Origin: Latrodectus hesperus
Lineage: Eukaryota > Arthropoda > Arachnida > Araneae > Theridiidae
Reading direction: 5' to 3'
Assembly (NCBI GenBank): GCA_037975125.1
Contig: JAJQOW010000020.1
Span: 1,722,411 to 1,786,410, forward strand
Length of the DNA: 64,000 nt
Below the pieces are notes generated by a model, which did not search any database, was not told where the DNA came from, and saw only the letters and a program-made list of their open reading frames with translations. The position numbers and the translations under genes are program-made. This document shows, piece after piece, positions 11,151-21,745 of the stretch; within the stretch, counting starts at the first letter, position 1; every line of letters starts with the position of its first letter.

Positions 11151-13499
11151 AATTGACAAAAATTTTAATTTTGGGTTTGGAAAAAAAAAGATTTTAATTA
11201 ATAATTAGAGCATAGTAAAGTATCAAAAACAATTTATTTAATAAAATTAATTTTACCATGGCATTTTATTCCCATTTATTTTTATCTGTTTATCCTCCCT
11301 TCTTTGGTGGTACTTACGTATTATCCCGTCGACCCTATGTGCGAAAAAATTAATGATGCGATTTAGCACCATATAAAATACAAATAAAGTTTTTTATCTA
11401 TTTGTATTCTATATGTGCTAAGATATAAGTAAATTATTTAGCTTTTCCTACCTATTTCGAAAAAATAATTATTAAAATTTGTAAAATTCAACGACTTATT
11501 CTTAAGACGAAAACAGTTGATGTGGGACCCATTCTTTTTTTCTTAATCGCTTTTCGCTTGCCCACCATAAATAGGAATGTAAATAAGCAAATTGAAGACC
11601 ATAGGGTTGCTAAAACTAAGTCTTAACAATATTCTCATTTTATATACCGCAGAATTATTGCAACTAGTTTCTTCAAGTGCGCATGCGTTAGAATTTCCAT
11701 CTGGAGCCTACGTTCAGGGCTCTATCTTGAGACACTAGTTGACTGACAAATTGGATACGTGGGAGTTTTACTGAATTTGCGTTACACATAGTTGCATAAT
11801 TATACTTTAGATTATATACACAATCTATGAATTATATATATTTTATAATTAAGGCTAAGTCCTTCGAATAGTATCAAATACACCAAACGGTAGATTACTG
11901 CGCCAGAATGGATTGTGGCAATTTTATGGCGTAACCTGGTGTATGCATGCGTGAAATCTGTTAGAAGTTATTGTAAACCTATAATTTTTTTTCTTACATT
12001 TATACTTGAAACGTTTTACTGGTGGTTAACTGTCCACTGAGTTGCTCCTTTGGTGTGTCTTGTGTACGTACCTGCCAAATAATTCCATAACTTATGGCAT
12101 CACTCAAAGTATTAACAAATGACACACATTATAATCGGAATTCCATTATTGTTTCTTCTTTTGCAATACATTTGACTATGTTCCTGCAAATTTTCACACA
12201 TTAAATAAATCAATTTTGAGAATATTTCCAATATGATTAATGTATAAATTAAGTTGTAAATATTTTAAAATTACTTGACTGTATAAATAATTAAAACATC
12301 AAAGTTCATTAAAAGCTTAGAGGATCTCTAATTGGTATTAAGAGTTTTAAAATAATTCATCTGTCTTACAGAGGTAAAAAATTTCGGTATCCTATATAAC
12401 TGAAATATATAAACTGTGTGTGCAAAGTATACAAACATGGCGACTCTTGTCAAGAACAATATCAACCGCAGCAACTGCTCTGGAGCTGATTTCCATAATT
12501 GCATCAAGAAAAGAATTTCTGTTTTATAAAACTACAAACAATCTCTCCTTTTCTCTGAAGTTCGCAGATCTTCCTCTCTAAGAAATAATAACAGCTATGT
12601 TTTTTGAAAGTACTTCTTCTGATGAAAGTACTATGATGAAATAAAAATAAAATCACGGATTCTCTAACAAACATTTTAATGTCTCCTTATAATGGGTTCA
12701 ATTATATGTCCTCGATTTCAAAGATTACTCACAATAATAATATGTTAACCTACACTTGTGAAATCATTAAAGACTCAATCAGAAAAGGAACTTCTCCTAG
12801 AGGAGGTCGTGATAGAATAAAAAGCGCAATTCTGAGCCCCTTATTCACAAAATGGACTTAAGTAATTTAACTACAATGCATTAAAGCACTCCAACCTCAG
12901 TATCCAATGGTAATCCATTGGATATCTTAATTGTGTCAAACCAGCTGTCTAAGTGTAAAAAATTGAAAAAATTGTTTAAGTTGTTCAAATACAATTTAGT
13001 TAAAAGTAACCTTATTTTTTTAATTAGGAATCACATTGGTTTTCTCTTTAAGTTTTAAGAAATACACAAGCGGCAGGATTCTGTGATTATATTTATTTAT
13101 TTATACTTTGAAAAAATGAAACACAATAGAATGCCAGAGGCATCGGGACTAAAAAAATGTCCTGTCTTTTGATAAATTTGTTTCTTCTGACATCTTAATT
13201 ATTAAAAAAAACTTTTTGAAGCCCCATCTAACTTTTCACATTCAATACAAAATAATACATAGAAAAGACAAGTTGGATCGAATGGGTGGTGGTTTTATGA
13301 TAGCAGTCTCAACCAAAGATCCTTAAAAAATATTAAGTAATGAAGTAATGTGTGTTAAAATAATAATTCATAATCTTGTACTTCATCTTATAAATATCAA
13401 TTCTCCAAGAAGTAAAATAAATATTTCTTTATATTCTCTTCAACCATTAAAGGCACGTGTAATGTAGAGGGAGACTTCAATATTCAACATAATCGTCGG
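11151..13499. other. Gene-free stretch with a small GC-richer patch
   Basis: From about 11640 to 12060 the base composition is less AT-rich. It includes GTGCGCATGCGTT (11677-11689), which resembles an NRF1-type GCGCATGC promoter motif. A 31-codon frame starts at ATGGCGACTC near 12436, but it has no recognisable product. A conserved-looking 60-codon frame near 12680 has no family match that I know. I see no splice-supported gene here. Confidence 0.35.
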
Positions 13500-13712
13500 G
13501 GCAAACTCTGTAGGGGTTCAAGCACTGGCATTATGGTTAGATGATAATAATTTATGTATCAGAAATAAACTCAACCAACCAATATGTTTCGCCTAGAGGG
13601 ATATTTTCGTTGATGATGTTAGTGCAAATTACGGTTCAGTTGGAAAATTGGAGCTGCGTACCCCATATTGACAGCCTAGCTGGCACAAGATAACAGCAAC
13701 AACAACAATAAA
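13500..13712 (+). repeat. SINE family B, diverged copy (3' part clear)
   Basis: The 3' part 13610-13712 matches the tail of the SINEs at 26734 and 51282: GGTTCAGTTGGAAAA.TGGAG, then GACAGCCTAG.TGGCACA, ending in a CAACAACAACAA-type tail. The tRNA-like head is not convincing here, so the copy is 5' truncated or heavily mutated. Confidence 0.6.
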
Positions 13713-14110
13713 TTCCCCATTGCTAAGACTCTTGGGAGTACTTAAACTGTAGTCGACTTGTGATTCAAAACCTTTTGTAATATTTTTCTAATATAATTCT
13801 CTTATTGCTAATCATGTTTATCAATTTATCTTAATAATAAATTCAAATTCTAAATAATCTTACCTTGAGCAGGTTTTTTATTTCTTTATTAACATAGGAC
13901 ATACTTAAACAGGACAAGACATAGAACAAAGAACATCTACATCACTGGGCGTAGAATCTTATTCTGTTTGTAAACAAAGATATTCGTGCAGTGCGCCCTC
14001 TATAAACATATAGTTGCAACACCTTTATTATCCATTCCGTTATTTTGTGTTTATATAAAACTTTTTTTGATATATAATAATATAATAAAAAAATATGTGT
14101 TTATATAAAA

Positions 14111-14136
14111 ATGTCTACCAATAACAACAAAAAGAG
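14111..14136 (+). CDS. Possible first coding exon with splice donor
   Basis: ATGTCTACC... encodes MSTNNNKK plus two bases of the next codon. It is followed at once by GTGAGT (14137-14142), a strong splice donor. A TTATATAAAA sequence sits directly upstream, and the preceding 100 bp has a CAGTGCGCCCTCTATAAA segment that could serve as a core promoter. I cannot name the gene, and no matching second exon was identified downstream. It may be a chance combination. Transcript evidence would decide. Confidence 0.25.
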
Positions 14137-14941
14137 GTGAGTGGCCTTTGTCTAGGCACCTCGCTCATCCATTAGATAAATGATTCATAGTCGTATGTGA
14201 TAATGTGTTCAATTAATTCTTAGGATAAGAGAATTCTCACCTTCATACTAATGTAAAACTAAAAGTTAGGTGAAATATGTAGCTTTCACGTAACTGTCAA
14301 AATCAAATGTGTTCAAATATTTTTTATTTATACTATTTTCCATTTTTTGTTAATTTTATTTACTTATCTGTAAAAGAAACAAAAAAAAGTTCTAAATGAT
14401 GTCATATTTTAATCCTAATTTCAAAATAATTTAAATATAAATACAGAACAACGCACGATTTACATCTAGAAAACACTTTTTGTGGCTGTCTTTGAAAACT
14501 AGAACATATTTCGGAAATATGTGCTTATAAAATACAGAGCATTGAGACTTTTTTAAGTGAAGAAAATAGCTATCAAAATATTCATTTCTAGAGAAATATT
14601 ATAATTTTCAAAATCATATTTTGAAATAAATCAAAAATGAAACAGATTTGAATAGATAAAAATCAGAAATTTAATTTGAAAGTTTAAATCTGAAACAGAC
14701 TATCAAAATCAATTGCAAGAAGAAATGGAGACTCTTAACAATTTTTTTATTAAATACTTTGGTGGAAACAGATATTAATTTAAGTACTTTTCACATTTAT
14801 ATGTGTGCGTGTGGGGGGCAAATCAAGAAGATGCATATTAAATTTTTATATTGCATAATATACAGTTGACAAATGTTTATTTGTACACTTACATTTTGGA
14901 ATTTTATAGCAAAATAAAATAAGGTAATTAAGTTAAAATTG

Positions 14942-15226
14942 TGCCGACAGATGGCTGAGTGGTTAGCGCTCCTGACTCCTGAGCTGTGGGTCCTGGGTTC
15001 GAATCCCGGTACGGGCATGGATGTTTCTTTCTCCGTCCTTTCTTCTGTGATGATATATGAATGTCGTCTACCCTATAAACGGGTTTGTGGTTGTATGGCG
15101 CAGGCAACGCTACTCGCCTCCGTGACTTGGTTCACAGGTGCCCGCTGGGTAACGACAAATGAGTAGCAGTTTTTGGCCTTGTTGTGGCATAGGGTTCAAC
15201 CCTCAAGTGCCCGCCGTTGGAAAAAA
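14942..15226 (+). repeat. SINE family A, copy 1
   Basis: The tRNA-like head has a Pol III A box (TGGCTGAGTGG) and B box (GGTTCGAATCC). It is followed by a family-specific body ending GCCCGCCGTTGG plus a short A run. Target duplications AGTTAAAATTG flank it at 14931-14941 and 15227-15237. It sits in the left inverted repeat of the Tc1 element. The duplications and long body show a SINE, not a tRNA gene. Confidence 0.92.
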
Positions 15227-15309
15227 AGTTAAAATTGCAGAAATATATTCTTTTGAGGTAAAATAATAATAAAATATCAACAAAAAACAATCACATAAAC
15301 TTCAGTTGA

Positions 15310-15602
15310 GCCGACCGATTGGCTGAGTGGTTAGCGCTCCTGACTCCTGAGCTGTTGGTCCCGGGTTCGAATCCCAGTTTGGGCATGGATGTTTCTTTCC
15401 TTCTCTGTTCTTTCTTCTGTGTTGTTGTGTATGATTGTGGCCCGCCCTATAAACGGATTTGTGGTGTATGGCGCGGACAACGCTACTCGCCTCCGTGACT
15501 TGGTTCACAGGTGCCCTGAGTAACGACAAATGAGTAGCAGTCTCTGGCCTTGTTGTGCCATAGGGTTCAAGACCTCGTGTGCCCGCTATTGGGAAAAAAA
15601 AA
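15310..15602 (+). repeat. SINE family A, copy 2
   Basis: It has the same head, body and orientation as the copy at 14942. Target duplications AACTTCAGTTGA (15298-15309) and AACTTTAGTTGA (15603-15614) differ by one base. It is a second, independent insertion into the same Tc1 inverted repeat. The A box (TGGCTGAGTGG) and B box (GGTTCGAATCC) are intact, so Pol III transcription is possible in principle. Confidence 0.92.
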
Positions 15603-15711
15603 AACTTTAGTTGATTAATAAATAAAGCTTTATAAAAACTTTACAAAAAGAGTATTTGTACACTTACTTAGAGATAAATTTTAAACATAATTATAATTAT
15701 TTTATAGAAAT

Positions 15712-16737
15712 TTAATACTTTGTCTGCATTCCATTGGATTTTACAATTGCTTCAAGGCGTCTTGGCATTGATTCTATTAACTTATTGGTGGTTTCTTGAT
15801 CTATTTCTTCCCAAGCTTCCATGAGTGCTTCTTTCAAACTATTTTTACTTGTAATATTTTTTTTTCGAACTTGAGCATCCAATAGCATCCACAAATTTTT
15901 AATTGGATTTATATCCGGAGATTGTGGGGTAATTTCAAGGTGACTTAGCGCATTATAAAGCAACCATGTTTTAGTAGCTATCGCAGTGTGTTTTGGATCG
16001 TTATCTTGTTAAAATAAGAAAGTGTCACCGATACTCAATTTTCTAGCACTGTCTAATAAGTTATGCCGCAGCACATCAATGTAACCTAAAGCTGTCATTT
16101 TTGTGTCAATAAAGTGTAATTTTCTAACCCCGCCATGAGCTACACAGCCCCAAACCATCACATTTCCACCACCATGTTTCAGGGTCTGAAGTACATTTTT
16201 ACTATCAAGGGCTGTTTTATTTTTTCGCCAGATTTTTCGGATACTAGGGGTTAAAAAAATTTCAAACTTACTCTTATCTGAAAAATTTACCTTTTTCCAG
16301 AAGTCTATTGGTTTGTCTTTGTATTTCATAGCAAATTCTAAACGCTTTTTTCTATTAAATTCAGAGATCATAGGTTTTCTCTCGGAGTTCTGCCCTTTAA
16401 ACCATTACTATGTAACACATTTCTTATTGTTTGAGCAGTCACTCTAATGTTAGAAGATGCGAGAAGGTCATCTGCAATTTTCTGAGCAGAAATTTCTGGT
16501 TTTCTAATAGCTGCTTTAAAAATACTTCGTTTATTTCTTGAAGTTAATTTACTCGGGCCACCTGGCCTGAGTTCATTATCAACGCGTCCAGTATTTTTAT
16601 ATTTTCTTAAGATGTAATCATTAGTTGTAAAGGGTAACTAAATCATCTTTTGAATTTCGCGATAAGATTTTCCACTTTTAATTAGGTTAACAATGAGTTC
16701 TCATGTCTAAAGAGACTTCTTTTGATTTCGTGGCCAT
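15712..16737 (-). pseudogene. Tc1-type transposase, dead
   Basis: The frame starts at ATG 16737 (MATKSKEVSLDMR) and ends at 15712 (GMQTKY). The N-terminal paired-like HTH region includes KSGKSYREIQ and the GRP-like GGPSKLTSRNKRSI. The DDE core follows: first Asp in NFSDKSKF, second in QDNDPKHTA, and the region normally DLNPIENLW reads DINPIKNLW. The catalytic Glu is therefore replaced by Lys. There is a stop next to the second Asp motif (TAA near 16010) and frameshifts near 16685 and 16375, plus another stop near 16640. Length (about 340 codons) fits the family. Its position between IR/DR ends shows it belongs to this element. It cannot encode an active enzyme. Confidence 0.9.
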
Positions 16738-17540
16738 TTCTCAAATTTTCTCTACGAGTGACCTTCACTGTTAAAAAAGATAATCTTCAATGTTTAATAA
16801 ATACAAACTATCCAAAAAATTAACTATCATGTGAAAAATTACATGAAATGATAGTAATACTTACCGGAGATATAGGTGTACAAATACACTTTTTTGCAAG
16901 AAATTTTCCAAATTTGTAAGATTTAGATTTTCTTTTCAATTATTTCAAAATATTTTTTTCGTTTACTTAGAAATAAGTTACAAACTCACGCTCACACCTC
17001 ACAAGGAATAAAATAGCTGCTCATATGTTTCTAAACTTTAAAAAAAGTGGTATACAAATAATCATTTCGCCTACTGTATATACTTCAATACATTGAAATG
17101 CTTAAAAAGTTTTGGATTATGAATGAGGAACAATACTTAAAATTTTATTATCTATTGATGAGGAAAATGAACTGTAAAACAAATAATAAAATAAAATGTA
17201 GCATTCTGTAATATTTTGTATAACGTCTAGTTAGCGACACTTCCCATTCTTCCTCTTTCTGTATCTGAAAATAAGGGAAATTATAATATTATAATATATA
17301 TATACACACCAAAAATTCACCTGATGTCCTGATTATCATTGATTAAAATAAGGATGTAAAAGTTATAAACTTAGTTAGGCTAATATGCTAAAAAATCACC
17401 ATCTACTAAAATGTATTGACAAATTTTAAGCTTTAATATTCAAGATTTAAAATAAAAAATAAATACACAGAGAAGTATTCTTCGTTTGTTTGTCAAGTGG
17501 GTAACCTTTTTATAAACTCTTGATCTCTGCGTGCTTTAAA

Positions 17541-17711
17541 ATGGCTTTATTTCTGGTAAAAGGCAAAAAGATAGATTTAATTACTTTAGCTACTGAATTG
17601 GAAGAAACTGTTCCCCAAAATTATGAAGTAATAGAATTAGAGAATATGAATTCTAAGAATTATGACGAAGATTTTGTTAAAGTTTTTTATTGGAAGGTAT
17701 TATTGAGTTAA
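17541..17711 (+). pseudogene. Gag-like N-terminal fragment of the Ty3/Gypsy element
   Basis: Fifty-six codons starting MALFLVKGKKIDLITLAT with an acidic, Asn-rich continuation (VIELENMNSKNYDEDFVK). I do not recognise a defined domain. It is assigned to gag because it lies about 370 bp before the zinc knuckles and uses the same strand. It stops early at 17709-17711. Confidence 0.4.
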
Positions 17712-17906
17712 AAACAAGACCGCTCTATTTATTCCGAAAATAACTTATTAGATAATTATGTAAGCAAAGTTAATGATAGCTGTTATAAAAAAATAAGTTA
17801 AAAAATAAAGTAAGAGAAAACTGCAAATTTAAAAGATTTTCCCAGAATGAGTGTTTTTATTCGAAAGAAAAATGAAACTCGAATCTTAACTCTCACAGTG
17901 ATAATT

Positions 17907-18040
17907 TCTTGAAATGTTTTAATCCTAATGAATATGGTCATATTTCTGAAGACTGTGCAAAAGAAAGCTAAAGCTTAATGTGTAGAGAATGTGATGAGAA
18001 TAGGCATACCCAACGGCATTGTTCGCATAAACAAAGATAA
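17907..18040 (+). pseudogene. Gag zinc-knuckle region, damaged
   Basis: The first knuckle reads CFNPNEYGHISEDC, where the second Cys of C-x2-C-x4-H-x4-C is Pro. The second knuckle, CRECDENRHTQRHC, is intact. A stop lies between them (CAKES*). Such knuckles bind RNA in gag proteins. The spacing and order support a Ty3-type nucleocapsid. Confidence 0.7.
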
Positions 18041-18864
18041 AAACAGTGTGACGGTGAACGTTGAAAACACACTTCCCCTTTAAAAGTTCTTATGAAATAA
18101 ACAAAAATATATAATTCTAAGTTTGTTTGTTTGTCGTTCAACGGTCATCCTTTTCAGACGAGGACTAATTAGACCGGGGCAAATGATTAAAGTGGATTCT
18201 GAACCAATTAAAATATATAATTTCGTTAATGAGAAAATTGTTTGGATTTGGCTCTACTGCAACATCTGTTTTCTCTCTTAAAGAGTCATCTAGAATTAAA
18301 AACCAACTGCATTAGCACAGCACTGGAGGTATTTATCGTTTGTAAATGACAATACTATGGCGGTGGACCTAACTGATGAGAGATATCTCTAGACGAAACA
18401 GAAATCGAGCCCAAATTGAGCAGCTGGTATTTGAATAGAATACCGTTTTCTGAAGCGGAAGTCGAATCGAAGCATCAACAAATAAAGCTCGAAACAGAAG
18501 AACAACTTATAATTGAATAAAATGTAAATTTTATTCAGACGAAAATAGAAGATGGGAAAAAGAATCTTGCATTAATAGCAGGAAAAGAAAAAAATCTCGA
18601 TTTTGTTTTTGAAATTAAAAAACATACAAAGATAATTCCTATTATGAATAACGGCTCTTTTGAAATTAAAGCTAAAATAAAATTTATGTCTGAGTAAGGT
18701 AATCGAATTATCACAGGATTAGGATTTAAACTTTAAATATACTCTTCCATATATAATAATTTTTGCAAGGCAACTGAAGATACTGAAGTAAGTTTACACC
18801 TGTAAATAAATATAAATGCGCGATTAAAATAGATGATATTTGATGAAATTATTTCGTATTATAA

Positions 18865-19075
18865 AGAGCGTTGGAAATTCTAACATTAATTAATGATTAT
18901 AGGGATTGTTTTGTATTGAATATAAGTGAATTAGGTAGAACATTAACTAAGATGGAAATTAATAAATTTCCAGGAAGTAAGCCAGTTTGTGTTTACTCCC
19001 CTATACAACAAATGCAGCTGAGAGGAACTAAGATTATTGTAGAAGCATGGAAAGAAAACTAAATAGTTTCTGAAA
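18865..19075 (+). pseudogene. Ty3/Gypsy reverse transcriptase, N-terminal segment
   Basis: The frame contains INDYRDCFVLNISELG, then MEINKFPGSKPV, and WKEN followed by a stop and IVSERRTP. This is the familiar lead-in to Gypsy-type reverse transcriptase: an aspartic-rich hinge, the GSKPV motif, and the start of the fingers domain. It breaks off at about 19085, where unrelated sequence begins. The next RT motifs resume at 19969. Confidence 0.7.
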
Positions 19076-19079
19076 GAAG

Positions 19080-19968
19080 AACACCTTAAGCCTAGGCTAG
19101 ACAGATTTCTGAAATGTTCAACCGGGACACCAGACTACTGCCCCCCCCCACCCATCGTCACGTCAAGGGCAAACATCTTTGGTGAGTTTGTAAAGTGTTT
19201 TATAGAGTAGTTTATCTGCTATGAATAAATCATTACTGATTAGAAACCTAAACAAGGGGTAATACAATAAATGACAATCTTATAAATTGAAGCATTTTAT
19301 TTTAGAGACATTGTTATTTGTGAATTTATATTAAGCAAGAGAGTAACACTGTGAATGAGAGGAATCAAATTTTTTGAGCAATATTTTACATGTATTACTT
19401 ATTATTGGCCTGGAGTTTCTTAGAAAGTATTTATTTATTTATTTAATTTTTTTTTTTGGTTTGAATCTCGTAGAAATCTTCACAAGCTTATACGTAGGTT
19501 CCTTCATCAAATATCATCATAAGTCCATACCATAAACCTTTATCATAAATTCATGTCTTGTTCATTGAAGAAAATTCTTTCTGCTTGTGCTAATGGTCCG
19601 AGAAAACAGAAGTCATTCTCAACAATTTTGATCAAATACTATGTGATAATCCTTGAACTAATCAAACAGCGTGAGCCATTTTTCTTCACTTGAAATAATC
19701 ATAATTTTGGTAGTCTCTTCTTACTTTTACTGTTCCCAATTTGGCTGCAAACACAACTTCGCGCATGCCCACGAGACAAGACAATGCGATGACAATGTTA
19801 CTTATTAGCAGACTATAACTTTTTTTATGGTTTTCTTTTTACACAGTACAGAAATAAATAATATTATTGTAAACAATACATCAAAGTTAATTATTTTCGT
19901 GATTTATAAATACAAATTTTATTTTTATCGAAACACAATGTGAACCAGTCGGGACAACAGGATTTTGT
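19080..19968. other. Unrecognised insertion inside the Ty3/Gypsy fossil
   Basis: About 890 bp separate two RT segments that are adjacent in the family. It begins GC-richer, with a C10 run near 19141-19150, and becomes AT-rich. A patch CTTCGCGCATGCCCACGAGA lies near 19758. I found no clear terminal repeats or coding frame. It is an insertion by position, of unknown type. Confidence 0.5.
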
Positions 19969-20465
19969 TTGAAAAGCGGGATATCTGGCAAACATACTTA
20001 TACTTGCCCTGTAGAGTTGGTTCGTAAAACAATTGGTGAGGATAGACTTCTTGTAGATTACAGAAACTTAAATAATCAGGCAATTAAAGATAAATTCCCT
20101 TTGTCTAGAATTGATGATTTATTAGAATGTTTTGGTGAAAGTAATATTTTCACGGCATTAGATTTAGCTCATGGTTATCTACAAATATTATTAACGGAGG
20201 AAGCTAAGTTAAAAACTCTTCTTATTACCCAAGATAAAACAGATCACTTCGAACTTATGATTTTTGGTGTGGTACCTTCAGAACATCAGAGATTTACATA
20301 TCAAATATTGGGACTATTGTTAAATAATAAAGTTTTGTTTTATTTAGATGAGATTTTGATACCAGCTAAGAATTGCACTGATATGGTTCAACTAATAAAA
20401 GTGGTCTTTGTGAGAATTAGGTATGCCAACTTGACTTTAAAATTGCCCATGTTTTTTCTTAACAT
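19969..20465 (+). pseudogene. Ty3/Gypsy reverse transcriptase core
   Basis: Motifs appear in order: LLVDYRNLNNQAIKDKFPL, SRIDDLLECF, FTALDLAHGYLQI (first catalytic Asp), FELMIFGVV, and FYLDEILIPAK. The active site normally YLDD reads YLDE here. The VPSEHQRF segment replaces the usual APxxFQR type. The frame runs openly from 19969 and is cut by a SINE at 20466. Changes in the catalytic box and the missing partners make it inactive. Confidence 0.88.
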
Positions 20466-20712
20466 AACGGCGGGCACTGAATGATTAGCCTTTCAACTCA
20501 AGAAGGCGGATAATGCTATTCATTTACCGTCAGGCGAGTACCTGTGAACCAAGTCACGGAGCATTACCCACGTCGCTCCACCGCAAATCCACCAATAGGG
20601 TAGACCACATTCATTCATCATCTCAAAAGAACGGACAAAGAAACACTGAGACATCTATACCCGAACCGGGATTCTAAAGCAAGACCAACAGTCTAAGATT
20701 CAGGAACGCTAA
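20466..20712 (-). repeat. SINE family A, reverse orientation
   Basis: The reverse complement has the family A body: GAATCCCGGTTCGGGTATAG, TGACTTGGTTCACAGGT and, at the end, AGTGCCCGCCGTTATG. The head starts at TTAGCG, so the first part of the A box is missing or degraded. It interrupts the reverse transcriptase frame. Target duplications are not clear. It is more diverged than the copies at 14942 and 15310. Confidence 0.85.
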
Positions 20713-20734
20713 AGATACAAACAAAGATACAAAA

Positions 20735-20985
20735 GCATTGCCAAAATGGGAATTCGGTAAAAAAGTAAACTTTTTAAAATTTATTGTTAATCGTGAAGGA
20801 AAAAAACAAGGGACGAGAAAAATTATACCAATAGAAGAGTTTCCAATTGTTTACAATATTCATGACATTCGTGGGTTTTTAAGTTTAACTGACTATTTGC
20901 GGAAATTTACAGGACTTTTAGCACGACTTTTACAAAAGAATGAATCATTCAAATGAGAGGAAAAGCAAGAACAATCTTTTCGATT
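20735..20985 (+). pseudogene. Ty3/Gypsy reverse transcriptase, thumb/connection segment
   Basis: The frame continues after the SINE with a VNFLKFIVNREGK block, then EEFPIVYNIHDIRGFLSLTDY and LRKFTGLLARLL, followed by a stop at 20954-20956 and EEKQEQSFRLLKNSLTDQLVLAH in part. This matches the region where Gypsy RTs read VExLGFxVS...FLGLxxYYRRFI...F..LK. The RNase H catalytic part is absent. Confidence 0.8.
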
Positions 20986-21129
20986 ACTGAAAAATAGCCT
21001 TACAGACCAACTTGTATTAGCTCATTAAACAGATTTTTAACTAAGCAGATTATTAAACAGAAAAATTAGAGAATTGTGTTTTTAAAGTGTAAAAAAATAT
21101 ATGTATTTTCAAAATACAGTAACTGTAAC

Positions 21130-21237
21130 TACTGCAAGCTGATGTTAGCGACACGATGGATTTTCATTTAAACCGGGATTCAAACTCAATACTTTCCGAT
21201 AGGATGAGCAACACCCTAACCAACCAGACCACCGTAG
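21130..21237 (-). repeat. tRNA-headed SINE-like fragment
   Basis: Read on the minus strand, it has GGTGGTCTGGTTGGTTAGGG (A-box-like) and GAGTTTGAATCCCGG (B-box-like) with tRNA-like spacing. It differs from families A to C. The body and target duplications were not defined. The segment 21240-21480 next to it is GC-richer, unrecognised, and may be part of the same or another repeat. Confidence 0.5.
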
Positions 21238-21239
21238 AT

Positions 21240-21481
21240 CTATTAAATGATCAATGTCATAGCCCCTTTCAGTGAACATTGGAGGACATTGCGACCACTT
21301 TCAGAGGCTGAGATAGTTGAAAAGTTGCTGTAGCACCAGCATGCTTCACATGTTCCTCTCTCTGAGTTGGGTTCTACCAATTAGATAAAAGCAGCCTGTT
21401 CAAGTCTTCGTGATTTTAAAGAAGGAATCACGAAGCAGGAAACACCCAATACTTGGCTTGCCATCCCTAGATCTATCATTT
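21240..21481. other. Unrecognised repeat-like segment
   Basis: This 240-bp block is clearly less AT-rich than its surroundings. It contains a dyad, CTTCGTGATTttaaagaaggAATCACGAAG, near 21404-21433. I could not assign it. It ends exactly where the Tc1 terminal sequence begins (TA at 21482-21483). Confidence 0.4.
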
Positions 21482-21483
21482 TA

Positions 21484-21745
21484 CACTACTGGCCATTAAA
21501 ATTGCTACACCAAGAAGGAATGCAAATAACAGAACGATATTTATTAGACACATACATTATAGTGGAAAGAACAAATGATTAGATTTACAGGAAATTAGGA
21601 TGTATAGATCTTGAGAAATTAGTACCCAGAGCAGCCACCTCTGACTGCAATAACAGCATTTATCCGCCTAGGCATGGAGTCAAACAGAGATTGTATGGCA
21701 TGTACGGGGATCTCAGTCCATGCAGCGTTAGAAGCTGGAAAGGAA
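21484..21745 (-). mobile_element. Tc1/mariner element, one end and transposase C-terminus
   Basis: The end sequence CACTACTGGCCATTAAAATT follows a TA. On the minus strand the frame reads WTEIPVHAIQSLFDSMPRR then INAVIAVRGGCSGY and a stop at 21619-21621. This is the C-terminal signature SMPRR...AVI...GG..YY of Tc1-type transposases. The rest of the transposase and the other end are missing beyond about 21745, so it is a truncated copy. Confidence 0.8.

Larger units (their letters stand above)
14863..17076 (-). mobile_element. Tc1-like element with IR/DR ends, inactivated, hosting two SINEs
   Basis: The left end is TA|CAGTTGACAAATGTTTATTT (TA at 14861-14862). The right end, read inward on the minus strand, is TA|CAGTAGGCGAAATGATTATT (TA at 17077-17078). 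Each inverted repeat has a second, inner copy of the ATTTGTACAC motif: 15648-15669 on the left and 16873-16892 on the right. This is the IR/DR arrangement known from Sleeping Beauty-type Tc1 elements. Subtracting the two SINEs and their target duplications (601 bp) gives a left repeat of about 217 bp, like the right one at about 200 bp, and a total near 1.61 kb, typical for the group. Confidence 0.85.
17541..20985 (+). mobile_element. Decayed Ty3/Gypsy retrotransposon, interrupted
   Basis: In order on the plus strand are a gag-like start (17541), two CCHC zinc knuckles (about 17907-18040), a protease-like zone too decayed to read, the N-terminus of reverse transcriptase (about 18870-19075), the reverse transcriptase core (19969-20465) and the distal RT part (20735-20985). 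A foreign stretch of about 890 bp (19080-19968) and a SINE in reverse orientation (20466-20712) split it. RNase H and integrase are missing, and no LTRs were identified. Stops and frameshifts are frequent, so it is an old fossil. Confidence 0.8.

Noticed and set aside
12679..12861. 60-codon frame with a GTSPRGGRDR segment
   Set aside because: Looks slightly protein-like, but it has no known domain, no splice sites that I trust and stops on both sides.
14942..15020. tRNA gene (A box, B box, tRNA-like head)
   Set aside because: The head continues into a body shared with other copies and is flanked by target duplications, so it is a SINE. The same holds for 15310, 26734, 34544, 35461 and 51282.
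19141..19150. C10 run as a regulatory or recombination signal
   Set aside because: Single homopolymer inside an unrecognised insertion, with no supporting context.
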